Shown: positions 1 through 9,276 of the stretch, piece by piece | Position numbering within the stretch: the stretch's first letter is position 1 | Layout: every line of letters begins with the position of its first letter | NCBI RefSeq assembly: GCF_900115085.1 | Contig: NZ_FOVF01000026.1 | Span: forward strand, 1-64,000 | Reading direction: 5' to 3' | DNA from: Dokdonella immobilis | GTDB lineage: Bacteria; Pseudomonadota; Gammaproteobacteria; Xanthomonadales; Rhodanobacteraceae | DNA length: 64,000 nt | The notes under the pieces: generated by a model | What the model was told of the DNA's origin: nothing | The model's database searches: none | The model's input: the letters and a program-made list of their open reading frames with translations, nothing else | Position numbers and translations under genes: made by a program

Positions 1-39
1 TGGTGCGAGTTCAGGTGCCGAAGGCGGATGAGGGGCATT

Positions 40-69
40 GGCTCTGGCTCTGGCTCTGGCTTTGGCTGT
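40..69. repeat. GGCTCT hexamer tandem repeat
   Basis: Five consecutive 6-bp units are visible. The first three are exact GGCTCT copies; the last two are diverged (GGCTTT, GGCTGT). In one frame of the minus strand it reads as alternating Ser-Gln, but no gene start or RBS supports translation. It is a simple-sequence tract that could vary in copy number by slippage. Confidence 0.75.
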
Positions 70-257
70 TGCCATTGCTCTTCGCTCTGGCGCGCAGGAT
101 GCGCGCTAACCGGGCCCCGTAAGCGGTGGCGGCTGGGCGAAGGAAAGGCCCGCAGGGTGGGCGCAATGGATTGCGCCCAGTTCGCTGCCAGCACACGGAG
201 GTGCTGTCAGCGAACCCCCGCAGCCCGTCCGCGCAGTCGCAGGGCAGGATGCCCGGA

Positions 258-339
258 GACCACCGCTTTGGGGTGGTCTTTCTCTTGGTTACTTCTCTTT
301 GACCAAGCAAAGAGAAGTAACTCGCTCGCCGAAGGCGAG
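258..339. repeat. Xanthomonad-type intergenic hairpin cluster
   Basis: Three inverted repeats lie in a row: a 7-bp stem (258-264/272-278), a 14-bp perfect stem with a 6-nt loop (288-301/308-321) and a 6-bp stem with a GAA loop (325-330/334-339). From memory, very similar text (a GGTGGTC hairpin followed by an ACTTCTCTTTG/CAAAGAGAAGT stem) recurs in intergenic DNA of Xanthomonadales and is often mis-called as short proteins. That familiarity is recollection, not a search. It could act as a terminator or RNA-processing element, or simply be a dispersed repeat. Confidence 0.6.
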
Positions 340-636
340 TGAAAGCTTTGCTTCTAAATCCACGAATGCACCGCGAAGCGATGCCGAACAGAGCGAAAAG
401 CACAGTCACTGGGTCCCGGCCTACGACGGGACGATGATGTGGGAGTTCAAGCCGCGCAGAAGAGCATTGCGCCTGAAGGCGCTCCTACGGGGGAATCGGA
501 GCGCCGGGAATCGGGGTGAGTCGTTCGCCGCAGGCGAGCGAGAGCGCGGCACGTGCTCAATGAATACGCGACCGATCTGACCGGATCGCATCATGGCGAG
601 GTCAGCAACACGTGATGGAGCTGCAGCCACGCTGGG

Positions 637-1887
637 TCAGTCAGCCAATCCCCCCGATCGAGCCCACTCCTCCTTCAACGCCCCAAGCACCCGAATTCGC
701 TCCTTGCGCATCGCGTCGGCAATCGCCGGCCCGTGCAGGCCGGCTTCGACGAACGGGGCTGCCTTGACCTCGCAGGCGATTTCGAAGGCGCGGCGCAGAT
801 AGACACCCTGCGGATAGTCCGTTTCCGTGAGCCCGAGGCGGCCACGCTTGTCCGCTTCGCAGACAGTGGCGAACTGGTCGATCCGCTGCGGCTTGCGAAA
901 CGCATCGAGCTTTTCAATCAAACCGAGCAGGGTCTCGGGACGCAACTCGAAGGCGCGGTGGGCGAGCAGGTGCAGGCGGCAGCAGAGCACGCCGAGTTCG
1001 GCATGCTCGTTCGGCACGCGCAGGCGTTCGGCGAGGTTGCGCAGCGGTGCGACGCCGCGTTCCTCATGCATGATGTGCTTCGGCAGTTCGTGGGCAGGGG
1101 TCAGCGCCTTGCCGAGATCGTGGGTCATCGCGCAGAAGCCGATCAGGTCGTCGCCCGGGGCAAGACGCGCCGCCATGTCGACGACCATCTCGTTGTGCAC
1201 GCCGGTGTCGATCTCGGGATGGTATTCGGCGCGCTGCGGCACCCCGTACAGCGCGTCGATCTCGGGAAACAGGATGCGCAGCGCGCCGCACGCGCGCAGG
1301 CAGCGCAGGAATGCCGACGGCGTCGGTTCGTTCAGGGCCTTGCGCGTCTCGGCCCAGACCCGCTCGGCAACGAGATGGTCGACCTCGCCGGCAGCGACCA
1401 TGTCGCGCATCAGCTGCATCGTCTCGTCGGCAACGCGAAAGCCGAGCGCTGCGTAGCGGGCGTGGAAGCGGGCTACGCGCAGGATCCGCACCGGATCCTC
1501 GGCGAACGCCGGCGAGACGTGGCGAAGCACGCGTTCATCGAGATCGCGCTTGCCATCGAATGGATCGACCAGGCTACCGTCGGTGTTCTCCGCCATCGCG
1601 TTGATGGTCAGGTCGCGACGTTCGAGATCCTGCTCGAGGGTGACCGAGGGATCGGCATTGAAGGCAAAGCCGTGGTAGCCCGGTGCGGTCTTGCGCTCGG
1701 TCCGGGCCAGCGCGTATTCCTCGTTGTTCTGCGGATGCAGGAACACCGGGAAATCCTTGCCGACCGGGCGATAGCCTTCGGCCAGCATCGCCTCTGGCGT
1801 CGAACCGACGACCACGTAATCGACATCGATCGATGGCTTGCCGAGCAGCTTGTCGCGGACCGCGCCGCCGACCCGATAGATCTTCAT
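637..1887 (-). CDS. cca: CCA-adding tRNA nucleotidyltransferase
   Basis: This cytosolic enzyme adds or repairs the 3' CCA of tRNA without a template. The 416-residue protein shows the class II head: GGAVRD at 7-12, the metal-binding DVD at 21-23, [10 protein letters not shown] at 90-99, then DPFDGKRDL and [14 protein letters not shown]-terminal HD domain (HDLGK) gives possible phosphohydrolase activity, as in the E. coli type of similar length (about 412 aa). The ATG start puts GGAVRD where it sits in homologues. It is followed on the same strand by nothing but the non-coding left end, and preceded by an NDUFA9-like gene 39 bp upstream. Confidence 0.97.
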   Translation of the reverse strand: MKIYRVGGAVRDKLLGKPSIDVDYVVVGSTPEAMLAEGYRPVGKDFPVFLHPQNNEEYALARTERKTAPGYHGFAFNADPSVTLEQDLERRDLTINAMAENTDGSLVDPFDGKRDLDERVLRHVSPAFAEDPVRILRVARFHARYAALGFRVADETMQLMRDMVAAGEVDHLVAERVWAETRKALNEPTPSAFLRCLRACGALRILFPEIDALYGVPQRAEYHPEIDTGVHNEMVVDMAARLAPGDDLIGFCAMTHDLGKALTPAHELPKHIMHEERGVAPLRNLAERLRVPNEHAELGVLCCRLHLLAHRAFELRPETLLGLIEKLDAFRKPQRIDQFATVCEADKRGRLGLTETDYPQGVYLRRAFEIACEVKAAPFVEAGLHGPAIADAMRKERIRVLGALKEEWARSGGLAD

Positions 1888-1926
1888 CGCACGATTGTGC
1901 CAGAGCCGCGCAGGCGACGACCGGGT

Positions 1927-2874
1927 TCAGGCCCCGCGATGCTCCTCGCGGAACGCGTCGAGCTTGGCCTGGCGCCGATCGGCGCCGAGCATCTCGGGCA
2001 CGATCAGCTCCATCGGCGTCGAGACGATGCCGAGTTCGCCGAGGCCGTCCTTCTCGCCGACCGAATCGACCAGCAGCGAGCGGAAGTTGTCGCGCGATAT
2101 CGGCTTGCCGGGCAGCCACTCGCCGATCCGCGCCTGCAGATAGCCGAATGCATCGGGCAGGCCGATGATCCAGCAGCGCCGTGCGCTCAGTTCGGCGGTC
2201 CAGCGCACGATCTCACGCAAGCTGACCACGCGGGGGCCGAACAGTTCGTAGCTGCGGCCGATCGAATAGGGATGGGCCAGGGCGCGCGTGAAGGCTTCGG
2301 CCACGTCGCCCACGTACACCGGCGCAAAGCGCGCCTCGGCGCGCGCCAGCGGCAACACCGGGGCCAGGCGCAACAGTGAGGCGAAACGGAAGAACAGGCC
2401 ATCGCCCGGGCCGAAGATCACCGAGGGCCGGAAGATCGTCCAAGCCAGGCCCGAATTGCGCACCCGCGTTTCCGCATCGAAGCGGGTGCGCAGGTAGTGG
2501 CTGGCGCCATCGCCGGCGCGCAAGGCGCTCATCTGCAGCAGGCGGCGGACACCAGTCTTTCTGCAGGCCGCGATCAGGGTCTCGGTCAGGGCGACATGGG
2601 CTTTTTCGAAGCCGCGTCCGTCCGAACCGCGTTCGTTGAGGATACCGACCAGGTTGATCGCGGCGTCGGCGCCTTCGAGCTGGCGCGTCAGCGATGCCGC
2701 ATCGTGGACATCCGCGTTCTCGACGCGCACGCGCGGCAGCACACCGAGCTCGCGGTGCTGCTCCCGATTGCGCGAAAACACCGTGATGCGATGCCCCGCC
2801 GCGTGCAGGCGCGGTACCAAGTGACTGCCGACGAAGCCGGTACCTCCGAGGACGACGATGTTGAGCGGCTTCAT
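1927..2874 (-). CDS. NDUFA9-like NAD(P)-binding atypical SDR
   Basis: The 315-residue protein belongs to the complex I NDUFA9-like/atypical short-chain dehydrogenase group (COG0702 type). The Rossmann motif GGTGFVG is at 10-16 (after the strand NIVVL), followed by a sugar-epimerase-like fold with NLVGIL. In the usual YxxxK position I read a Tyr followed by Arg (YLRTRF), which fits an atypical member that may bind cofactor without classical catalysis. I chose the ATG giving MKPLNIVVLGG because a GGGAG Shine-Dalgarno sequence lies just upstream; a longer frame extends further 5' but has no homologous N-terminus. The exact substrate or role is unknown. It probably shares a transcript with cca. 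Confidence 0.85.
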   Translation of the reverse strand: MKPLNIVVLGGTGFVGSHLVPRLHAAGHRITVFSRNREQHRELGVLPRVRVENADVHDAASLTRQLEGADAAINLVGILNERGSDGRGFEKAHVALTETLIAACRKTGVRRLLQMSALRAGDGASHYLRTRFDAETRVRNSGLAWTIFRPSVIFGPGDGLFFRFASLLRLAPVLPLARAEARFAPVYVGDVAEAFTRALAHPYSIGRSYELFGPRVVSLREIVRWTAELSARRCWIIGLPDAFGYLQARIGEWLPGKPISRDNFRSLLVDSVGEKDGLGELGIVSTPMELIVPEMLGADRRQAKLDAFREEHRGA

Positions 2875-2943
2875 CTGCAATTCTCCCGACACATTCCTGA
2901 CATTTAATCCACTCCAGACACTCTGCCTCGGAAGGATGAGCCG

Positions 2944-3876
2944 ATGAACAGTCTCGCCGACGTTCACATACCCGCGGGCACCCGCCTGCGTGACTATACG
3001 CTGCCCGTGCCGGCTATCGTCGATCGCATGCACCGCAGTCAGCAATCCGCGCTTGCGCCAGCCCGCGCCCAGCGCAAGCGCCTGTTCATGTGTGCACCGG
3101 ATCACTTTGCGGTGAGCTACAGCATCAACCCCTGGATGGACGGCCAGCTCGGTCGTGCCAGCGGCTCACGCGCAAAAGCGCAGTGGACCGCCCTGCGCGA
3201 GATTCTCGGCCGGCACGCCACGATCGAGACGATCGACGCGGTGGAGGGCCTGCCGGACATGCCGTTCACCGCCAATGCCGGGTTGTTGCACGATGGGCGA
3301 TTCGTACCGAGCCGCTTCCGCCACGCCGAGCGCCGCGGCGAGGAAGCCCATTTCATCGAATGGTTCCGTCGGCACGGCGTCGAGATCGGTCGCCTGCCCG
3401 GACGCATCCTCTTTGAAGGTGCCGGCGACGCCCTGTTCGACGAAGCGATCGCCCTGCTCTGGATGGGCCATGGGCAGCGCAGCGAATTCGCAGCGGCGGC
3501 CGGCCTGGCCCGCCTGCTCGATGTCGACACGGTTCCGCTGCGCCTGGTCGATCCGCGCTTCTACCACCTCGATACGTGCTTCTGTCCCTTGCCGCGCGGC
3601 GTGCTGCTCTGGTATCCGGCCGCCTTCGACGAGGACTCACGCGCCCTGGTCGAATCGCGCATCCACTCCTCGCAGCGAATCGCCGTCGATGAAGCCGACG
3701 CGCTGGCCTTCGCCTGCAACGCGATCAGCCTCGGCAGCGCGGTCGTGCTGCACCGGGCCAGTGGCAGGCTCAAGCGCCAGCTCGACGATGCCGGATTCAC
3801 CGTCATCGAAACCGCGCTCAACGAGTTTCACAAGGCCGGCGGTTCGGCAAAGCGTCTGACTTTGAGGATGGAGTGA
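2944..3876 (+). CDS. Amidinotransferase-family protein, catalytic Cys apparently Arg
   Basis: The 310-residue protein has the pentein fold features of the arginine deiminase/dimethylargininase/amidinotransferase group: MCAPDHFAVSYSINPWM near residue 50, the guanidine-site Asp/Glu region around LPDMPFTANAGLL, and the His motif FYHLDTCFCPL. Family members end with a nucleophilic Cys in a motif of the type GG-x-x-K/R-C-L-T-L. Here the C-terminus reads GGSAKRLTLRME, so Arg (codon CGT) occupies the expected Cys (TGT) position. The frame is otherwise intact. It may be an inactive or binding-only paralogue, or carry a sequencing error. It is divergent from the NDUFA9-like gene, 69 bp away. Confidence 0.85.
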   Translation: MNSLADVHIPAGTRLRDYTLPVPAIVDRMHRSQQSALAPARAQRKRLFMCAPDHFAVSYSINPWMDGQLGRASGSRAKAQWTALREILGRHATIETIDAVEGLPDMPFTANAGLLHDGRFVPSRFRHAERRGEEAHFIEWFRRHGVEIGRLPGRILFEGAGDALFDEAIALLWMGHGQRSEFAAAAGLARLLDVDTVPLRLVDPRFYHLDTCFCPLPRGVLLWYPAAFDEDSRALVESRIHSSQRIAVDEADALAFACNAISLGSAVVLHRASGRLKRQLDDAGFTVIETALNEFHKAGGSAKRLTLRME

Positions 3877-3912
3877 CGTGCGGACGCAAGACGGTACAAC
3901 CGCAAGGTGGTT

Positions 3913-5958
3913 TCACCCGTTTGGCGGCGAAGCTGCGGATGAATTCGTCGAATCCGCCGCGGGCGCCGGACACACCACCGCCTTGCGCTGGGTCGAGTCC
4001 TTCGGCGCCTGGTAGGGCTGGCCGATCTTCGGCAGGCGGGCGACCAGCGGCACCACGGTCGTGTTCAGGCGCCAATCGTAGATGACGCTGAAGGCGAGCA
4101 CGCGGGCGACGTATTCGCGGGTTTCCTTGTACGGGATCGTTTCGATGAAGAAGTCCGGTTCGAGGTTGCCGCGCGCTGCGAGCCAGCGGCCGACCGGCGC
4201 GCCACCGGCGTTGTAGGCCGCGCTGGCCAGCCATGGGCTGCCCTGGTACTGGTCGGCCATCTGGCCGAGGAAGATGGTGCCGAGCTGGATATTGAGGGCC
4301 GGGTCGAACAGGTCGCTCGGTCGCGAATAGGACAGCTTGGTCGCGCGCGCGACCTTCTGTGCTACCGAGGGCAGCAGCTGCATGAGGCCGTAGGCATCGG
4401 CGTGCGAGCGCGCATCGCTCATCCAGGCGCTTTCAGCGCGGATGATGCCATAGGACCAGGCCGGATCGATGCCGACGTCGCGGGCCACGCGGGTCACCCG
4501 CGATTTCTGTGCAAGTGGAAAACGCTGCTCATAGTAGGTCAGGGTATCGTCGGACGACGAGAGCAGGAAGATCGCGCGATCGAACCAGTCATTCCGGTAG
4601 GCGGCGTCGGCAGCGAGGCGGCGTTGTTCAGGCGTCAGCTTCGGCAGGGCGAAATTCCATTCGCGACGCGCCCGGGTCAGGTCGCCGAGGGCGTGGAATT
4701 CGAAGGCCCGGGCCAGGTCCGGTTGCGCGGCCACGGCGGCCTCGTCGGGCTTGCTCGCTACGACAGCAGTCGGGCAGATCGCATACGGTGCGCCAATCCA
4801 GTCGGCAGCGAGGAATCCATGGAAGTTGGCCTCGGTGGCGACGGCGGCGAACAACGGTGCCGCTTCGGCGTCGCGGCCGAGCTTGCTCAAGATCCGCGCA
4901 CGCAGATAACGCCAGCGGGCATCGGCCTTCTGTTCGTCGCTCATCGCATCGAGCGCGGCCAGTGTTTCATTCCAGTCCTGCGCGGCCAGGGCGACGCGCA
5001 CGCGCCATTCGCGTGAGGAATCGTCTTCGGCCTCGGCCGGCAACGCCTTCAAGCGCGCCAGTGCGTCATCTTCGAAGCTGGTCGAACGATAGACGGCGAT
5101 CGCGTTGAGAATGCGGTTCTTCTGTGGCGGGTCCCAGGCGAACCGGCCTTCGAGGCTGGTCCAGAGCGTTTCCGCGGCGCTGCTGTCGCGGCGCGCATAA
5201 CGCAACAGGCCATAGGAAATCGCATCGCGATTGCGCGGTGTATCGGACCAGCCCGTGGCCTTGGCCAGCACGTTGCCCGGATCGCGCACCGCGTCGGCAA
5301 TGCGTTGCGCCGACGCCTTGTCTTCCCCGTCAAGCAGCCTGGCGATGGCGGCTACGGTGCCAGGATTGGCCGCTTCGGCGGCAGCCTCGATGCGCTTCCA
5401 GATCTCTACGTCGGTCAAAACACCGTTCTGGCGTGCCCAGGCGAACAGCGGATCACAGCTGTCCGGCGTCGGTCGCGGTTGCAGCCACAGCGCGGCGATG
5501 TCGCCGGCATAGTCGGGTTTCTCGCCAGCCGCAATGCGCGCGCGCTGCCACGCGCAGCGCAGGTCGGCCGAGCTACTGTCGTTCCAGAGCGCGCGAAACG
5601 ATGGCCAGTCGCTGGCGGTTGCGTAGCGGCGCAGGGCCGACTCACGAAGATCCCGGGCGGCCAGGGTCTCCGGCCAGCGTTTGATGAAGGTCTGGACCTG
5701 GGCCAGGGTTGGTTGGCCGCGATTGCGTTCGAGCAGGGCGAGGTCGATGTAGGGCAGCAGCGGATAGTCGCCGAGGTCGACAATGTAGGGCTTCCAGGCA
5801 TCCGCAGCACCGTGTTCTATCTCGTTGATGGCATTGCGGAAATGCTGGCGCTGCTCGCTGAGTTTGGGTGCAGCGGCGCGGGCGTCGGGGGCGGGAAGAG
5901 GGAAGAAGCAGCACGTGAACGCGCAGGCGATTGCGGAGAAAAACTTCGTTTTTGGCAT
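3913..5958 (-). CDS. slt: Soluble lytic murein transglycosylase
   Basis: This is a periplasmic, Slt70-like muramidase that cleaves peptidoglycan glycan strands with formation of 1,6-anhydro ends. The 681-residue protein has an N-terminal signal peptide (hydrophobic stretch then a DARA/AA cleavage region), a long alpha-helical superhelix typical of the U and L domains, and a C-terminal SLT domain. In that domain IIRAESAWMSDARSHADAYGLMQLLPSVA contains the catalytic Glu (E of RAESA), followed by NIQLGTIFL and SAAYNAGGAPVGRWL. The start is the ATG that begins the signal peptide (MPKTKFFSAI); the frame continues further 5' but encodes no signal sequence. Length matches the family. Confidence 0.93.
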   Translation of the reverse strand: MPKTKFFSAIACAFTCCFFPLPAPDARAAAPKLSEQRQHFRNAINEIEHGAADAWKPYIVDLGDYPLLPYIDLALLERNRGQPTLAQVQTFIKRWPETLAARDLRESALRRYATASDWPSFRALWNDSSSADLRCAWQRARIAAGEKPDYAGDIAALWLQPRPTPDSCDPLFAWARQNGVLTDVEIWKRIEAAAEAANPGTVAAIARLLDGEDKASAQRIADAVRDPGNVLAKATGWSDTPRNRDAISYGLLRYARRDSSAAETLWTSLEGRFAWDPPQKNRILNAIAVYRSTSFEDDALARLKALPAEAEDDSSREWRVRVALAAQDWNETLAALDAMSDEQKADARWRYLRARILSKLGRDAEAAPLFAAVATEANFHGFLAADWIGAPYAICPTAVVASKPDEAAVAAQPDLARAFEFHALGDLTRARREWNFALPKLTPEQRRLAADAAYRNDWFDRAIFLLSSSDDTLTYYEQRFPLAQKSRVTRVARDVGIDPAWSYGIIRAESAWMSDARSHADAYGLMQLLPSVAQKVARATKLSYSRPSDLFDPALNIQLGTIFLGQMADQYQGSPWLASAAYNAGGAPVGRWLAARGNLEPDFFIETIPYKETREYVARVLAFSVIYDWRLNTTVVPLVARLPKIGQPYQAPKDSTQRKAVVCPAPAADSTNSSAASPPNG

Positions 5959-6189
5959 GCCCTCAGTGTAACGCGCGGCCCGGCTCCCCCGATGAATCGA
6001 CTCCGCATGCTGCGCTGCAACGGAAGCGCCGGACGCCGCCACCCACCAACCGCAACTGACGACCGGCCAGCTTTCGTGCAAGCGCATGAAATATAAGGAT
6101 ATCTCCGGTAAATAGGTCGAATCTTTCGGAAATGTGACCAACGGCTATGGCACTTTCTGAACGTTTGATTTACATTTTTTTTATTTTCG

Positions 6190-6213
6190 GGCGTCGAGCC
6201 CCCGACCGACGCC
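6190..6213 (+). promoter_or_regulatory. AT-rich leader with small hairpin before receptor gene
   Basis: The 297-bp gap upstream of the receptor gene contains the only strongly AT-rich stretch nearby (about 6160-6187, many Ts). A 7-bp stem GGCGTCG/CGACGCC with a 10-nt loop follows it. I cannot assign promoter boxes with confidence. The hairpin would sit in the 5' leader of the receptor mRNA. Confidence 0.3.
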
Positions 6214-6255
6214 TACTTTCGCTGTCTGCTTGCCCACTACCACGGAGAGACGTCA

Positions 6256-9156
6256 ATGAAGCTTCGCATTCGCACTATCAGCTGGGCCGTGCAAACGGCA
6301 CTCGCTGCGGGATTGGTCGGCGTTCCCGCTACCGCCGTCTTTGCGCAGCCCGAGCGCGGCGATGACGCACAACGCCTCGAGGCGATCCAGGTTACTGGCT
6401 CGCGCATCAAGAAGGCCGAAATCGAAGGCCAGACTCCGGTCCAGGTGATCAGCGCAGCCGATATCGCGGCGACCGGCCTCGGCTCGATCGGCGATGTCAT
6501 CCAGCGTCTTTCGGTCAGCGGCTCCTCGCTCAACACCAAGTTCAACTCGGCCGGCAACTTCGGCTTCAGTCCGGACGGGTCGGGCGTCGGCTCGGGCTCG
6601 ACCACGGTGTCGCTGCGCAACCTCGGCGCCAAGCGCACCCTGATCCTCGTCGACGGCCTGCGCTGGGTTGGTGAGTCCTCGGCCTCGGGCGTGTCTGCCG
6701 CGGTCGATCTCAACACGATTCCGGCCAGCGCGGTCGATCGCATCGAAATCCTGACCGATGGCGCCTCGTCGCTGTACGGCTCCGACGCGATCGCCGGCGT
6801 CGTCAACATCATCACCAAGAAGAAGCAGGACGGCGGCAGCGCGCGCCTCTACTACGGCGACTACTCGACCGGCGACGGCCAGACCCAGCAGGCCAACGTC
6901 TCGCTCGGCGGCAGCGGCGAGCGTCATGATTTCTTCCTCGATGTCAGCCACTACGACCAGCACCGCATCAGCTCGAACGACTGGGAGCAGTCGCGCTATC
7001 CGACGCCGGGCATCGGCGGTGCGGTGAATCCGGCCACCTGGAGTTCGGCGACGCCGAATGGACGCCAGGTCTTCGCCCCGGCCGATCCGACCGAGACTTT
7101 CGGTGGCCTTTGCCCGGTCGACGGTGGCGCATCGTTCTGCAATCTGTCGGGTGATGGGGCCGGCGGTTTTCGTCCATGGACCAATGCCGAGCGCTTCAAT
7201 TTCTCACCGTACAACCTGCTGCTGACGCCGTCCAAGCGCACCTCGTTCTTCGGTCAGGGCACCTATCGCATCACCGACCACGTGAACTGGAACATCAAGG
7301 GCACCTATACCAAGCGTGAGTCGGTCAACCAGGCCGCGCCCGAGCCGATCTTCCTCGGCTCCGAAGCAGGCAGTGGCGGCCTCGCCGACTTCGTCGGCAT
7401 CGATGCGAGCAACCCCTACAACCCGTTCGGCACGATCAGCCCGGAAGGTTCGTTCATCACGCGCCGTCCCGTCGAGGGCGGTCCACGCATCTTCACCCAG
7501 GATGTCGACACGAGCTATTTCACGACCGGCCTGAACGGCGATTTCTCCGCGGGCGATCGCCAGTTCTTCTGGGACGTCAACTACGTCACCGGCGAGAACA
7601 GGGCGACCCAGAACGTCCGCGGCACCTACAACATCGCCCATATCCAGCGTGCGCTCGGCCCGGTCGCCGACTGCACGGCACCGTGCGTGCCGCTCAACAT
7701 CTTCGGCGGCCCGGGTTCCATCACCCAGGACATGCTCGACTACATCCTGTTCAACGAAGTCGACCGCAGCAAGCAGAAGGTGACCACCTGGACGGCCAAT
7801 ATCTCGGGCGACCTGATCGAGATGCCGGCCGGTGCGCTGGCCTTTGCCAGTGGCTACGAGCACCGCAAGCAGAGCGGTTCGTACACGCCCGATTCGGTCG
7901 TCACTGCCGGTGAATCCAATGGCGTGCCTTCGGGCCCGACCAGCGGTGACTACTCGGTCAACGAGTTCTATGTCGAGCTCAACGCGCCACTGGTGGCCGA
8001 CGCATCCTTCGCCAAGCACCTCGATCTGAGTGTCGCCTCGCGCTATTCCGACTACTCGAACTTCGGCAGCACGACCAACAGCAAGATCGGCCTGCGCTGG
8101 CAGCTCAACGACGACCTGACCCTGCGCGGCACCTGGGCCGAAGGATTCCGCGCGCCGTCGATCGGCGAGCTGTATGGCACCTTCGCGCGCTTCGATGCGC
8201 AGATCCAGGATCCATGCAACGGCGCGACCGGCCAGCAGGGTGCCAACTGTGAGGCGCTTGGTGTCCCGAATCCGGCCACTTTCGAGCAGGCCAACGCGCA
8301 GATTTCGGTGGTGACAGGCGGCAACTCGAACCTGAAACCCGAAACGTCCAAGAGCCTCACCCTCGGTGCGGTGTACAGCCCAAGCTGGGGCGAAAACACG
8401 AGCTGGTCGCAGAAGCTCGATTTCGAGGTGACCTACTACAACATCAAGATCAAGGACGCGATCCAGGCTTCCGATGCACAGACCCAGCTCAGGCGCTGTG
8501 TCGACACCCTGGACCCGATCTTCTGCGACGGCATCAGCCGTTCCTCTGGCGGAAACATCAATGGCTTCGACAACACCCTGTTCAACCTCGGCAAGATCAA
8601 TACCAAGGGAGTCGATCTCGGCATCAGCTGGCTCGGCAACGAGACCGGAATCGGCACGTTCGGAGCCAGTTTCTCGGCGACGCGCGTCTCGAGCTATGAA
8701 GCCATCGCGACCGACTCGGGCCTGACCGAACCGCGTGTGGTCGGTGTCGAGGTCAATGACAGTGCAATCCCGGACTGGCGCGCCACGGCCCGCCTGAACT
8801 GGTCGATCGGCGACGTCAATGTGAGCTGGACGGCGCGCTACACCTCGGATCTCAACGAGTCGTGCGGTGGCGAAGACGGCTTCCGTGATCTTGCCCTTTG
8901 CAGCGACCCGAATGCCGGCGCCGTCAGCAGTACTGGTCCGTCCGGTCTCAACCATCTCGGCTCGACCACCTTCCATGACCTGCGCGCGAGCTGGAAGTTG
9001 CCGACCGAGCTCGACCTGACCATCGCCGGCGGCATCAACAACATCACCGACAAGGAACCGCCAATCTGCGGTAGCTGCTCGCTGAACGGCTACGATGCCT
9101 CGACCTATGACCTGCCAGGTCGCTTCAGCTATGTGGAAGCCAGCATCAAGTTCTGA
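6256..9156 (+). CDS. TonB-dependent outer-membrane receptor
   Basis: This is an energy-coupled outer-membrane transporter for an unidentified large substrate. The 966-residue protein starts with a signal peptide (LVGVPATAVFAQ), then a TonB-box-like segment (LEAIQVTGSRI). A plug domain follows (VQVISAADIAATGLGSIGDVIQRL; VSLRNLGAKRTLILVDGLRW; DLNTIPASAVDRIEILTDGASSLYGSDAIAGVVNIIT), then a large beta-barrel ending in the typical aromatic terminus (YVEASIKF). A GGAGAG Shine-Dalgarno precedes the ATG. It resembles the large Xanthomonad receptors of the Oar/BtuB-like class; no adjacent gene reveals the ligand. It ends in a strong intrinsic terminator that is now interrupted by an insertion element. 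Confidence 0.95.
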   Translation: MKLRIRTISWAVQTALAAGLVGVPATAVFAQPERGDDAQRLEAIQVTGSRIKKAEIEGQTPVQVISAADIAATGLGSIGDVIQRLSVSGSSLNTKFNSAGNFGFSPDGSGVGSGSTTVSLRNLGAKRTLILVDGLRWVGESSASGVSAAVDLNTIPASAVDRIEILTDGASSLYGSDAIAGVVNIITKKKQDGGSARLYYGDYSTGDGQTQQANVSLGGSGERHDFFLDVSHYDQHRISSNDWEQSRYPTPGIGGAVNPATWSSATPNGRQVFAPADPTETFGGLCPVDGGASFCNLSGDGAGGFRPWTNAERFNFSPYNLLLTPSKRTSFFGQGTYRITDHVNWNIKGTYTKRESVNQAAPEPIFLGSEAGSGGLADFVGIDASNPYNPFGTISPEGSFITRRPVEGGPRIFTQDVDTSYFTTGLNGDFSAGDRQFFWDVNYVTGENRATQNVRGTYNIAHIQRALGPVADCTAPCVPLNIFGGPGSITQDMLDYILFNEVDRSKQKVTTWTANISGDLIEMPAGALAFASGYEHRKQSGSYTPDSVVTAGESNGVPSGPTSGDYSVNEFYVELNAPLVADASFAKHLDLSVASRYSDYSNFGSTTNSKIGLRWQLNDDLTLRGTWAEGFRAPSIGELYGTFARFDAQIQDPCNGATGQQGANCEALGVPNPATFEQANAQISVVTGGNSNLKPETSKSLTLGAVYSPSWGENTSWSQKLDFEVTYYNIKIKDAIQASDAQTQLRRCVDTLDPIFCDGISRSSGGNINGFDNTLFNLGKINTKGVDLGISWLGNETGIGTFGASFSATRVSSYEAIATDSGLTEPRVVGVEVNDSAIPDWRATARLNWSIGDVNVSWTARYTSDLNESCGGEDGFRDLALCSDPNAGAVSSTGPSGLNHLGSTTFHDLRASWKLPTELDLTIAGGINNITDKEPPICGSCSLNGYDASTYDLPGRFSYVEASIKF

Positions 9157-9182
9157 CTGTTTGGCGTCATTGCACGATCTCC

Positions 9183-9211
9183 GGGGCCGCCTTGCGCGGC
9201 CCCTTTTTTTT
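9183..9211 (+). terminator. Rho-independent terminator of receptor gene
   Basis: A perfect 8-bp GC stem (GGGGCCGC / GCGGCCCC, 9183-9190/9196-9203, loop CTTGC) is followed at once by eight Ts. The T tract is also the left copy of the insertion element's target-site duplication. Confidence 0.95.
9204..9211. repeat. Left target-site duplication (eight Ts)
   Basis: Exactly eight Ts abut the left terminal inverted repeat, and exactly eight Ts abut the right one. An 8-bp duplication is what IS1595-type elements are known to make. Confidence 0.8.
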
Positions 9212-9236
9212 CCGAATTATATACTTGACAAACCCA
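9212..9236. repeat. Left terminal inverted repeat of element
   Basis: It reads CCGAATTATATACTTGACAA and continues AACCCA-like to 9236. Compared with the complement of the right end it differs only at positions 2, 4, 14 and 17. The TTGACA promoter box of the transposase gene lies inside it. Confidence 0.9.
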
Positions 9237-9265
9237 CGAGAATCGGCATAATAGAGCGATTCTCG
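9225..9265 (+). promoter_or_regulatory. Transposase promoter with overlapping inverted repeat
   Basis: A perfect -35 box TTGACA (9225-9230) and a -10 box CATAAT (9247-9252) are separated by 16 bp and point into the transposase gene. A perfect 9-bp inverted repeat CGAGAATCG/CGATTCTCG (9237-9245/9257-9265) flanks the -10 box, placed to bind a repressor or to form a leader hairpin that limits transposase expression. Confidence 0.75.
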
Positions 9266-9276
9266 GGAGTTTCGTC

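Larger units (their letters stand above)
1..636. other. Non-coding region with hairpin element
   Basis: I see no credible gene here. The open frames present are low-complexity or arginine-rich, overlap each other on both strands and have no convincing ribosome-binding site. The region holds a short hexamer repeat near its left end and a cluster of hairpins (separate entries). From about 420 to 636 I see nothing further except the 3' flank of the convergently placed cca gene. Confidence 0.7.

Noticed and set aside
1-600. Short protein-coding genes in the left end
   Set aside because: The frames are arginine/serine-rich, overlap on both strands, lack RBSs and cross palindromic repeats.
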